Assembly: GCA_019925795.1 (NCBI GenBank)
Contig: CM034304.1
Span: forward strand, 8,123,471 to 8,187,470
Origin: Dendrobium chrysotoxum
Lineage: Eukaryota; Streptophyta; Magnoliopsida; Asparagales; Orchidaceae
DNA length: 64,000 bases
Reading direction: 5' to 3'
The position numbers and the translations under genes are program-made. Below the pieces are notes generated by a model. The model saw only the letters and a list, made by a program, of their open reading frames with translations. It had not been told where the DNA came from and ran no database searches. Below, piece after piece: positions 35,687-47,500 of the stretch; within the stretch, counting starts at the first letter, position 1, and the number at the start of each line of letters is the position of its first letter.

Positions 35687-35898
35687 ACAACAATATCAAT
35701 CCTTTATCCCACTATGTGGGGTCGGCTACAAGAATCCTTTTTCTCTATTGTGTTCTATTAAGAGTTAAATTCTCATTTAAATCTAATAAAGAAAGGTCAT
35801 TTCTAATATTTTTTAACCAAGTCTTTTTAGGTCTACCTCTACCTTTCTTAACATAAGTCAAATCCAATACATCTATTTTCCTAACCAGGTGATCGGAT
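35687..35898 (-). mobile_element. RTE LINE, 3'-end fragment (about 210 bp)
   Basis: In reverse complement it matches the last 210 bp of the full-length RTE at 40668-43832: the AAGAAAGGTAGAGGTAGACC stretch, the LENIRN coding text, GCCGACCCCAC and a short CAA-repeat tail at 35689. It is 5'-truncated within the C-terminal part of the frame. No clear target duplication was found. Confidence 0.85.
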
Positions 35899-36251
35899 AA
35901 TTATAAGTAATTAGTCACAACTTAAACCAATTGTGATGAAAAAGTGAGTAAAAGTTGATTATGTCTAAAAATATGATTATGATTGTTATATTGAAATTAG
36001 GAATTTACGTGGTAAGTATAATGTTTACAAGAAGAATAAATATTATTCATTTCAAAAAATTAAATGAAAAATAAAAAAGAATCCAAAAAACAATATGAAA
36101 GACAAAATATTTGTTGCAGCACACACTGAACCAAAATCACAAATTTCAACATATATAACTCTACCAATAAGTCAATTAAATGATTTGGGTTAGCCAACTG
36201 CATATGAAACTGAATATATAGTAATGTACACCTCCACAATTTTTTTTGCAC
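35899..36251. other. Intron sequence, nothing recognised
   Basis: AT-rich DNA between two RTE fragments; no feature seen. Confidence 0.4.
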
Positions 36252-36618
36252 ATAATTCCATTGTTGAGTGGCTTCACCATTAGAGACAGGATACGAAATA
36301 AGCATATACGTAAAAAGGTTGGAGTAGCTTCAATGGAGGATAAGATTAGAGAGAGTCGCCTTAGAAGGTTTGGTCACATAAAATGGCGGCCTTTCGATGA
36401 CCCGGTTAGGAAAGTAGAGGTATTATATTTGACTTATGTTAAGAAAGGTAGAGATAGACCTAAAAAGACTAGGTTAGAAAATATTAGAAATGATCTTTCT
36501 TTGTTAGATTTAAATGAGAACAGGACATAATGGAGAAAAACGATTCATGTTGCCGACCCCACGTAGTGGGACAAAGGCTTGATGTTGTTGTTGTTGTTGT
36601 ATAATTCCATTGTTGAGT
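36252..36618 (+). mobile_element. 5'-truncated RTE LINE insertion with 18-bp target duplication
   Basis: The insert at 36270-36600 matches the last ~330 bp of the RTE (SGFTIRDRIRN..., KVGVASMEDKIRESRLRRFGH..., LENIRNDLSLLDLNEN) and ends in (TTG)n. The direct repeat ATAATTCCATTGTTGAGT flanks it at 36252-36269 and 36601-36618. The element text at its 5' junction also begins GAGTGGCT, so the junction has short microhomology to the target. The insert lacks a short in-frame piece after NEN compared with the full element. Confidence 0.93.
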
Positions 36619-39340
36619 CGCTCCATCTGAATCCATTTCTTGGACATCCACCATGCTCCACATCTCTAATCAAGGTAAACACCACCAAGTTTGTCTTATA
36701 TTCAACATGGCATGCCATACAGTCAAGCAAGTTCTTAATCTATATAAGCAAATCATCCGTCTGTAAAGGATTAGTTGTTCTTACCAATTGAGATAGCTAC
36801 TATGAATTGAAATGGCTTGAGCTTCATAAATCGCTCCAACCACTAGTCTCCCGACATTATGGGTTCGAAGAAATTTTGACCTTCACTAATAGCTTGCATG
36901 CAGTAGTGTCGTCAGGGCTTACATTAACAACTCATGTCTCACCCCGATTAATTGCACGATAACGGTCATGGATGAATAGCATTGGGGCTCACAGTAGTCC
37001 CTCTATCAGTCCCGAAAGTCTATTGTGGTCATTTAAGCATCCTCTCAGTTTCGGACATTATGATGTTTCCATCCAATATATGTCATCTAAATATAAATTT
37101 ACAAATATTTATTCCCATTCACAGGGCACCTACTAAATGAATGAATAATGAGTCATCCAATCTACCCACACTCTCCCCAAATAGACTCTTTCTAAAAAAA
37201 GAAATATCTGGACTTAATACCACGCTGCATGAATCAGATCTGACTAGTCAAGTATGGCTGAACTATTATGATGATCTGACTAGGAAAGAGGAATGAAATA
37301 CATTCAATGTTGCAATAAACTCCGTGGGCTGACACAATCCAAACAGACAAACTGGTTGTTGGGGAAGTAAAACATGAAGTGAACACAAACAAAAAAAAAA
37401 TGTAGCGAAAAGAAACAACAGCAGTATTTAATGTGGAAAAGTCCGAAGCTGGGAAAAAACAATGGAGCCATACCACACCATGAAATTAGGAGATGTACAG
37501 ATCTCTTTCACTCTCACTCTCTTCTTGTCTCTCTTCACTCTTGCATTGTTCTTATATATGAATAAACAATGAGAAACCCACACAAAACCACAAAGAGACG
37601 CAACCCTTCATGAAAAACGAGAAAGAAAATTGCACAGCCCGCCTCACAGCACCACGACACTCCACTCTCTATCTCCAGTCTGCTTAGCAGCACCGCAACA
37701 CCAGGGTCTGGAGTGTCAATGCTACGCTCTCTATTTGTCTCTAAGTAAACTATACAATGCTGCAGCACTCAAATACGCAGCGCTACAGTGTTGTACGGTA
37801 GTACAGAATAACTGCCCAGCTCTACTTGTGCTCGCTGTGGCAAAGATCCATGAAATGAAGCGATAACAACCAACATCTCTTCCATCTTTTATTCCATTCT
37901 CAAAATTTGTTAGTCTTGCTAACTGAGTCGAAGAATAAGACATTGGATTAAGTACTGCGAAATGCATTCCTCAACCACAACATCTTGCAAATCTTCCTTA
38001 AATGTTTGCTCTGTTTGCAATGAATTTTTAGCATCAACCATATTGACCCTGCCATCATGTCCTCTAACAAATCATCCTGATCAAGATCAAACTCTCATTA
38101 CCTCATCAAGAAGAACATTTTTTGGATCAAATTCAGCGGCCTCATCTTCCTTTATTTTCTTTCAACTACTTTTTAGTTCTCCCATCATCTCTTTTATATC
38201 ATCTCTTTTATATTTTCCCCTGATATGTAATTGGGGTCAATCGGAGTGTACTTCTCAGAAGGTGTTGCTTCCATTTTCTCTTTGTTTTTCTCGCCCTCCT
38301 CTACGTGATCCTGAGGCACGACCAGCATAGAAGAAGTGACCACTGTGAATAATTGCCAAACCTTCTTCTCACCTAATGAATAAGAAGGTTAAGCTGACGA
38401 ACTCAACCTCTTATCATCAAAATGATAGGATGATAAGTAACCCAAAGAGTGGTGCTGCCCGACGCTAGGTGAGTCATGGGCACGAGAGCGCCGGCTTATT
38501 TTAACCACCTCTTTGGATGCACTGGATGATGTAGGTGAAAGATGTCAATGACTGCCTTAGATAATTTATTTAATGAATTTGATTTAGACTTTAAAATTTT
38601 GAATTGACAAAATAGAGGATCATAGATTCAGATTTCTATAGGAACAAGGCTTGAATTTAGATTTCAATTTGGAGAGAGTGATTTTGGGCTGTCAGACCAG
38701 ACACATCGAGCGGCAAACGAATGTAACTGTGATATGTGGTCAAGACAGAGAAGAAAGATTTTAATGATTTTATTTTTTTATTTCAGATTTTATGAAACCG
38801 GTCCCAGCATCACATCAAGCTAATATAAAATGTAACTACAACATGTTACTTAAAATTAGGGGAGTAAATTAAATATTTAGATTGAGAGAATTAATTTTGC
38901 TGATTATTGAGAAATTTTAACTGATTGATTTGAATTGAGCTTAGATTCAGATTGAATTTTGAATTTTATTGCTGAGGCGCTCTAGATTTCATAACCTGCC
39001 CTAAATCCAATAGGAGGTTCTTGACATCCACATGGCTCACTAATTTTTATTTTTTTAAAAGAATCAACATTTAAGCAATCTTGCCATACCAACAACTTGA
39101 TAAGGAATTTCCAAAGCCTCATTCTTATTAGAAAACTCTCATACTTTTTATTTAGATGCTAATCACAGTTACCCAAAAGGAAATGAGTAAGGTAACCACC
39201 GCGAGAAAGATAGTCCCAACTTATGACAAATATAAATATAATACCAATATAAAATATAATTCATTATTAAAGATGGAAAAAACGAACCATCCTTAGCTGA
39301 GTCCCCAATAATATAACCTCATTTTTAAAGCAAAACTTGT
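36619..39340. other. Intron sequence, no supported gene
   Basis: About 2.7 kb. 37400-37870 has features of a retroelement LTR (TTTAATGTGGAAAAGTCC, C/T-rich runs, GC-richer text) but no partner. Open frames here (for example 37962-38330 plus, 122 codons) have no recognisable domain. Short CCAAACCTTCTTCTC and GCCGGC words near 38360-38500 are unremarkable. Confidence 0.3.
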
Positions 39341-40654
39341 GATCGTTCTCGTCAATCCTTTAAATTGAATTGAGTTGAGCTCGAATTGATCAAAGCCTAT
39401 TTTATTCCAATCAAATGAGCTCAATCGAGCTATGTCAAACCAATTCGACTCGACTCGAGTCCAATTTGGGTTCGGCAATGTCGATTGACCCAAATTAATT
39501 CGTCTTGATTTAATTTAAACTTAATCAACATCAATTGGTTCCAATCGCTTTAATTAAATTAATTCAAATTCAAATCTAATGAAGTTCAACTATTTAATTC
39601 AGCATTTTCATACCATTTCAACCCATCAATCCTCCTCAAATGTAGTCAATTAAAATCAACCCTTGGATTGGAATAAGAATGAGGGGCAGCATGGCCAATT
39701 AGCTTTCCTAAAGCTTTTAGATTATTATAAGAATTAAGAGGGTTGTGAGGGGTGGCACTTGTGCATTCCATTCGGTCGTGTGAGGAAGGCGGGACCTGTT
39801 CATGCGATCAAGATTCGAGCGAGACACAGAAAGAGATGGAGAGAGAGTGGAGAGGGAGACAAGCAGGGCTTTGAGCGAACCAGATGGGCATGCAATCCGT
39901 TCCAGCCAAGAGAGCTACCTGCATGCGATTTTAAGAGCAGGATCAAGAGGGTGATGGGGGAGCGATTGAGTTCGTTCATGTTTCGATCAGACATTAAAAG
40001 GTTGTCGTGAGATTTTTTTTGGGAACAGCAGCAGTCAGAGTCTAATTTTTTTCTTCCTAAGGTAGAAGATAGCAACTGAACAAGATCCATTATCTAATTC
40101 TTATCTTCTAGAAATTAAATATAGGTAAAAATGGCTGCATCTTTTTCCTGTTCCTTTTCTTTAAGTTTTCTTGAATCTGAAATAGAGTTTGTCATGATCC
40201 CTTAAAAGATAAAGAATAAAAGATTTGATGAGGTTTTTTTTCCAGAAAATAGCAAATGCATCACTGTCAAGTTTTCTTACTTGAAGTATGAAAACGAAGT
40301 TGAAAGTATTATATTTTTTATCCTTTTCTCTTTGAAGGATTAATTTTCAATTAGTAGTAACTGCTTGTGATGGAATTCATTTGGCAAATGTAAAGATATC
40401 TTGTATGATAATTAAGTTTCTCTCATTAACTCCATCAACAATGAGATCTGAAAGGTATTGCTTAAAGCAATTATTACTTTCTCAATTTTAAGCATTTGGT
40501 AAATACATTCTAGTATTCAGGTTGTGAGAATTGACTTTCTCTCCTCAAACTAGAGAGATGTAGTGATAAGATTAATTGTTATTATTATTTTAAGGTTCTT
40601 TGACGGAATTTATGCATTTGGAAAGATGGATCCATGAAATTAAATAATCTTATA
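39341..40654. other. Intron sequence left of the RTE insertion
   Basis: 39341-39600 is rich in CAATTGAGCTCAAT-like words like those at 7150-7460, which suggests related retroelement DNA. A GC-richer stretch (39730-39990) carries overlapping frames without known domains. The rest is AT-rich. Confidence 0.3.
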
Positions 40655-43600
40655 TATTAAATTTCAACACTGCCGTTGCCAGGTCCCAAGTCCTGGATGA
40701 GAAAAGTGGAGGGTTGCGTTAGGTAGTCGACAGCCAGCGTAAAACTTGTCGAATAATAATGACATGAATCCTTTAAGAAATTGTGTTAATGCTAGGGCGT
40801 CCCCTGGAAGCGACGCGTTGTATGGCCTGAATACAGCGACAAGTGTGCAAGGGCCGCTGCACCGCCGCCCGGGTGCAGTGTTAAATAGGCAAGGGTTACC
40901 ACATCAAGGACGGATGTGGGCAAAGAAGCTAGTCCATGAAACTAAAATTAGGATAGGAACTTGGAATATAGGTTCCCTTACAGGAAAATTAATGGAATTA
41001 ATAGATATTATGATTCATAGGAAGATAAATATTCTGTGCATTCAGGAAACTAAATGGGTTGGAGAGAAGGCTAAGGAGATTGATAGTTTAGGATTTAAAC
41101 TTTGGTATTCGGGTAGGAGTCGTACTAGAAATGGTGTAGGTGTGATTTTAGATAAGAGTTTGAAGGATAATGTTATAAATATTAATAGAATTGGAGATAG
41201 AATTATAGCTTTAAAGATTGTTGTTGATGCTAAGATTGTTAATATTATAAGTGCTTATGCTCCTCAAGTGGGTTTGGATATGGATTCAAAATTAAAATTT
41301 TGGAATGACTTAGAAGAATTAATACAAAAGATACCTCTTGAAGAAAGAGTTTTTATTGGAGGAGATTTAAATGGACATGTTGGTAGAGAGGTAGATGATT
41401 TTAAAAGCATTCATGGTGGCCATGGGTTTGGAACGACAAATGAAGGTGGTAAGTCCATATTAGATTTTTGTTTAGCTTATGATTTTTTAATTGCTAATAC
41501 ATTATTTAAGAAAAGGAATGAGCATCTCATTACTTATAAAAATGGATATAGTACAACTCAGATTAATTATTTTCTTATAAGGAAATTAGATCGTTTAGAT
41601 TGCAAAGATTGTAAAGTTATTCCGAGTGAAAACTTATGTACCCAACATCGTTTATTAGTTTTGGACTTGAAGATAATGGGGAAGAAATTAAAAAATAAAG
41701 TAAAACGTTTTCCTAGGATTAGATGGGGGCATTTAAAGAATATTAACAAAAATATTTTTGAGAGTAAGATTTTAGATCTTAAGCTTTTGTCTGTGCATGA
41801 GGATGCTAATGTTATGTGGGAAAAAGTGGCTAGTAATATTAGGAATATTGCAAAAGATGTGCTTGGAGTTTCAAAGGGAAAAGCTCCTAATAGTAAAAAT
41901 AGTTGGTGGTGGAATCCAAATGTGCAAGAAAAGATTAAAAATAAGAAGATTTGTTATAAAAATTGGTTTAATTGTAAAAATTCTGATAATTGAAAATTAT
42001 ATAAAGAGGCACGTAAGGAATCTAAGAAAACAATATGTGATGCAAAGAGTTTAGCTTTTAGTGATTTATATAATAGATTAGATACTAAGGAGGGAGAAAG
42101 ATATATGTATAAGCTAGCCAAACAAAGAGATAGGAGTAGTAAGGATTTAGTTCAAGTGAAGTGTATTAAGGATGAAGATCAAAAAGTACTTTTTTTAGAA
42201 GATGATATTCAACAAAGGTGGATGAGATATTTTGCTAAACTTTTTAATGAAGAATGTGAAAATAAAATTGATTGTAGTGACCTTAGCACCTTAAATGAAA
42301 ATAAAGATTTCTGTTTTTATCGGCGTATTAGTAAAACCGAAGTTAGAGAGGCTTTAAAGAAAATGAAGGGTGGAAAAGCTGTTGGACCTGATGATATTCC
42401 AATATAAGTGTGGAAATGCTTAGGAGATGAAGGAATTTCTTGGCTTACTAAACTTTTTAATACTGTTTTGAAGACTAAAAAGATGCCAGATGAGTGGAGA
42501 ATGAGTGTGTTAATCCCTATTTTTAAGAATAAAGGTGATGCACAAGATTGTGCGAATTATAGAGGAATTAAGTTAATGTGTCATACTTCAAAACTATGGG
42601 AACGAGTTATGGAGCATAGGTTGCGGCGTGATACTAATGTTTCTCAAAATCAATTTGGATTTATGCCGGGTAGGTCTACTATGGAAGCCATACATTTATT
42701 AAGAGGTTTGATGGAGAAATATAGAGAGAATAAGGAGGATTTACATATGATATTTATTGATTTAGAAAAAGCATATGATAAAGTTCTAAGAGAAGTGCTA
42801 TGGAGAGTTCTTGAAAAGAAAGAAGTTAATAACGCTTATATTCAAATCATTAAAGATATGTATGCAGGAGCTATTACTTGTGTTCAAACACAAGGTGGTT
42901 TGACCAAGTATTTTCCTATTTCGGTTGGATTACACCAAGGATCAGCCTTAAGCCCATATCTTTTTGCTTTAGTCATCGATGTTCTCACTAGACATTTGCA
43001 AGAGGATGTACCTTGGTGTATGCTTTTTGCTGATGATATTCTTCTTGTTGATAAGACTAGAGAGGGAGTTGAAGGTAAACTAGAATTGTGGAGGTCAACC
43101 TTAGAGTCTAAAGGTTTTCGCTTGAGTAGATCTAAAACGGAATATATGGAGTGTAATTTTAGTAATAATAGACCTAGTGAGGGCATTGTGACTTTGGCCG
43201 ATCAAGTCATTAATAAGAGTACACGTTTTAGATATCTTGGATCTATTGTTCAGAGTGATGGTGATATAGATGGGGATATTATCAGCAGAATCCAAGTTGG
43301 ATGGTTGAAGTGGAGGAATGCATCGGGCTTATTGTGTGATAGAAAAGTACCCCTCAAACTTAAGGGAAAATTCTATAAGATGGTGGTGAGACCTGCAATG
43401 CTTTATGGTGCTGAATGTTGGCCATTAAAAGAGAAGCATAATTCTAAGTTAAGTGTTGCAGAGATGAGGATGCTCAGGTGGATGAGTGGCTTTACCCTTA
43501 GAGATAGGATACGAAATGAGCATATTCGTGAAAAGGTTGGAGTAGCTCCAGTGGAAGATAAGATTAGAGAGAGTCGCCTTAGATGGTTTGGTCACGTAAA

Positions 43601-43845
43601 ACGGCGGCCTCCCGATGACCCGGTTAGGAAAGTAGAGGTCTTAGATTTGACTTATGTTAAGAAAGGTAGAGGTAGACCTAAAAAGACTTGGTTAGAAAAT
43701 ATTAGAAATGATCTTTCTTTATTAGATTTAAACGAGAATTTGACTTTTAATAGGACACAATGGAGAAAAAGGATTCATGTAGCCGACCCCACGTAGTGGG
43801 ATAAAGGCTTGATGTTGTTGTTGTTGTTGTTGTATTAAATTTCAA
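40655..43845 (+). mobile_element. Full-length RTE-clade LINE with 13-bp target duplication
   Basis: The element runs 40668-43832 (about 3.17 kb, the usual RTE length). It has a short 5' leader (CAGGTCCCAAGTCCTGG, GGTAGTCGACAGCCAGCG), one long frame, a very short 3' UTR and a (TTG)n tail. The perfect direct repeat TATTAAATTTCAA flanks it at 40655-40667 and 43833-43845. It lies in the DUF212 intron, antisense to the gene. It is the best-preserved transposon in the window and the reference for four fragments elsewhere in it. Confidence 0.97.
40764..43796 (+). pseudogene. RTE LINE polyprotein (endonuclease-RT), two in-frame stops
   Basis: The single ORF2-like frame is 1,011 codons, starting at ATG 40764 (the frame itself is open from 40746) and ending TAG at 43794. 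N-terminal APE-type endonuclease: GTWNIGSLTGKL, IQETKW, GVGVILD, GGDLNGHVG and the terminal QHRLLVLDL (the usual SDH reads TQH). Reverse transcriptase: GGKAVGPD, FKNKGDAQDCANYRGI, FGFMPGRST, FIDLEKAYDKV, GLHQGSALSPYLF, and catalytic FADD near 43026-43037. A C-terminal LRWFGHVKRRP region follows. The frame is never shifted. It is broken only by TGA at 41991-41993 (probably a former Trp codon) and TAA at 42405-42407 (the related fragment at 60714-60926 has Glu there). Confidence 0.95.
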
Positions 43846-44599
43846 TAACAATGATAAAGAATGACAACTTAGACCGTTTCATTTCTTTTAAGCATCAGAA
43901 CTGTTTCTTTATCAATTGGATGAATGAGTGAAGCCTATATTTCATTAGTTGCTTCTTAGATATACTAATTGTCAATGATACATATGAGATGTTCGTATTA
44001 ATACATGAATAAAAGATTATAGGTGGTGCTCTTTATTAATAAATGATGACTATGTTTCGAAAAGTATTACATACATATTCATGCCTTGATGGTTTATGTG
44101 AACACTATATCAACGAATCATAGTTATGATAAGGTCATTATATACAATATGCGCTTTCACACTATATATATGTGGCACCAAAAGGGGTTTATAGATTTGT
44201 TGGAAAGTTCACCTAAGTTATAGCATCATGCATCTAATGTGAGAGTTCATGATTTGATTGGGTATATACATTCACATGCTACTTGTTTCAGCATCATATT
44301 TGTATAATTCAAATGAGAAATTTAATAGCTATAATTGAAGAATATCAGTTTTAGAGAGAAGTAGAGTTGCACTGGTTTCTTTTATTCCATTTGCATTTCA
44401 CATATGCATCTCGTTGAAGGAACAAGTAGAACTGGTGCTGGATAAATACTCTTTTATTAGTAAAATTGCTATAGTTAGTTGCTTGTTGTTACAAGTTGAG
44501 GAGAAAATAAAGTTGAGATGGTTGCAAAATTCCTTCCGTGCATTCATAGCATGGGCACTTGCAATAAAAATTTACAAATAAGGTGATATGGGTAGTTTC
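43846..44599. other. Intron sequence between the RTE and the non-coding repeat
   Basis: AT-rich, no gene. It may be the left part of repeat copy C, but the match to copy A becomes unreadable by eye here. Confidence 0.3.
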
Positions 44600-47500
44600 A
44601 TTCATAGTTAGGCAAATAGAGTTTGAAGTGATGCTTTGCATTCAGAGAATTAGTGGTTGCATGAAAGAGAAGTGAAACTTGGTGCATGAAGGGACATAGA
44701 TTTTGAAATAATAAGTAAATTGGCATTTAGAGCATAGCTCTCCTCTCATCTCTTTCTTTCCTCTTTTCTTCATTCTTCTCATTCTCTTGTTTTGGGTGAG
44801 TTCCAACTTGCAAATGTCTCCTCAAAATTGAAGTTTAGGAGCAAATCAAACAAAACCAACAAAGAAGTCTAAAAAAAAGGTAAATATTTATTGTTTCAAA
44901 TTAATTATACATTCATTTATTCACTTTCATTTAAATAATAACTGTTCTAACCACTGCTCTCTTTCCCAGTTTGTTATACCTTTTTTTATGACATACACAT
45001 GGTGAATGCTTGGATGGCGAACATAAAGAGTTCAATTGACTCAATTTCTTTCGAATAGAGGTACTACAACCAATATCCACTAGACAATGGCTCTGGTGAG
45101 GTGAGTTTCTTAAAACTTAGGAAGCCCTAGGTCTCTTAAGCCATTTTTATGTACATTTAAGAAATCCAAAATCTTAGGGCCCTGTAGAAACCCTGCTCTT
45201 TTTATTTATAATCCGATAACCTGTCATTGCAGGCAGACGTTTTCATTAGTTTTAGGAGCACGTAGACCAAATTTATTTGGATTAGTTTGCATCCTTATAT
45301 ATATTACTATGATAAAGAACCTCACTCATTTAAAGTTTATTTATTTGACAGTTTAAATTATAATTAAAAAAATTACAAATTGCATAGAAATTGAAGCATG
45401 ATTTTCAAATAAAAGAATTAAAAAGTCTTAAATATAACAAAGTCATTTATTCAAACTAAATAAAAATATTAATTAAAAATTATTTATATTAAATTGAGCA
45501 TTCCAATATAATGAAATGCATAAGTTAGATATGAAATTTAAATAAAATAATAATAATAATGAATTACTTTAAAAATTACACTAAAACACAATGCCAATAA
45601 AAAATATAATTAAAATCAGATATAAGACTTTTAACAAATTCAATTTAATCATGCATTTGAACTCAAATCAAATTTCATTGCGTCGAAATAATATACATAC
45701 CAGAATCACATAACACAATTAAAATTTGAAGACAAATCAAACTTAAGATCAAATTAAATATTAATTTAAAAGCAAAAGAAAATAAATCAAATCAAATCAA
45801 ATCAAACTTATACAACGTTATCAAAATCACCTCCCAAGCCAAGTTCTTAAAAAGATCAAGCATTTTTCAAATAAATATTAAGAATAAAATTAAAATGATA
45901 GGAGAGAGAGAGAAAATAAAAGGAAAAAAGAATAATAAAATAATAATATGATAACTGTTAACATGAATATTCAAAAATTCATTAAAAATTTAAGAAAAAT
46001 CAGAAAAAAAAAATTTAAATAAATTTCTATAAGCATATAAAATTATAACGAATAATAAACTAAATATATAATTCAATTAACATTTCATTTTCATCTTCAC
46101 ATTAAATAAATTCTCTAATTAACCTAAAACTTTAAAAATTTATTCAAATTAAAGAAAAATAAAAAAATATGAAAAAAACTTCTATGAACTCATAAAATAA
46201 TAACAAATAATAGTCTACATTTAGCGAATTAATATTGAAACAAAAAAAGTTCTATTATAAATTGTTAAAAGCCTAAATAAAAAATTTATAATATTAAAAC
46301 TTAAATTGAAACAACCCCCAGATATTAAATAAAATCAAAATGAGAAAAGTAAGCTTAAAATCTAATAGGTTGACTCCCACACAGCCTAGTATACACATTA
46401 GCTTTAGATTAAGAGTGTTATTATTTGTGTTGTACATATTTATTAATGTGGATAAATTTTCATGATCTTGGTGGATGTATACAAAATACTTGTATGATTT
46501 GATGATTTTGCTCTAGCGCAGATGTTCCGTGATGAGCGTTTAGATCTCCTTAGGTTATTTGCAATCTAAATGATTATAGCTAATCATTTTTTTTTGCAGG
46601 TGATCATACTTTTGCAGGGTTTTTATTAAAGGAGGACTAAATTAATTAAATTTAAAATTAATCAATTTTTTGCAGGTGCTTTAGCTGCTTAAGACCCCTT
46701 AAATAAAACAACATGGCTAGAATTATCGGTTGCTCAATTGAGCAAATATGTTTATGCTATGTGACATGATTTTGAGATTTCAATATAAACTATTCTTTTC
46801 ACTAACCCCGTAGGTGATACATAGAATCTTTTTTTCAAATATGTAAATGTAAAATATATGTGAAAGTCTAAAAATGAGATATACTCTCCAACAAGGATTA
46901 GGGAACCAATAAAAATGAACCTCCTTTACTGAAAGGTTCTTTTCATTTGGAAGTCTTATTTAAGGAACAAAAATTAAGCCTAAAAAGAAGAACTGAATGT
47001 TTTAGAGAATGCCTCACTAAGATACACGACACGGACACGGACACAACAACACGACATGACACGACAAAGACACAAGACATGAAATTTTTTGAAAATCTAG
47101 GGCACGGATACGGCGTGGACACGGCGTTATAATTTTTGTTTATATAATGTATAGAAAATTAGAAATTAATGTAACATCATATTGGAAATGACAAATCAAT
47201 GTCATAATAATTTTTCTTGCTTATAAAATAAAATGTTCAGTACAAAATGTCTAGTATGATCGACATCCTGTATCTAATATTTTTTTATCCTCTAATCTTC
47301 CTTACTAAGTAAAGGCTAGCAGGAATATAAGGAAAAGAAAACTTAAACAATAAATAAATTGGTAAGTATAATTTGCTCACTTGCTTGCCGAAATAAAGAA
47401 GCCGACAATCACTCTCCCTCCTCTAGTTTCGACAGAGCAAACAAAAGAGTCAAAACCTTCGATGCCTTCTGCCCTTAGTGACTGCAAAAATGGCGAAGAC

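Noticed and set aside
36830..36890. GGGTTCGAAG, like a B box of a tRNA-derived SINE
   Set aside because: No matching A box at the usual spacing and no tail or target duplication seen.
37962..38330. 122-codon frame in the intron
   Set aside because: Ser/Phe/Leu-rich, no domain, no neighbour or conservation argument; likely chance.
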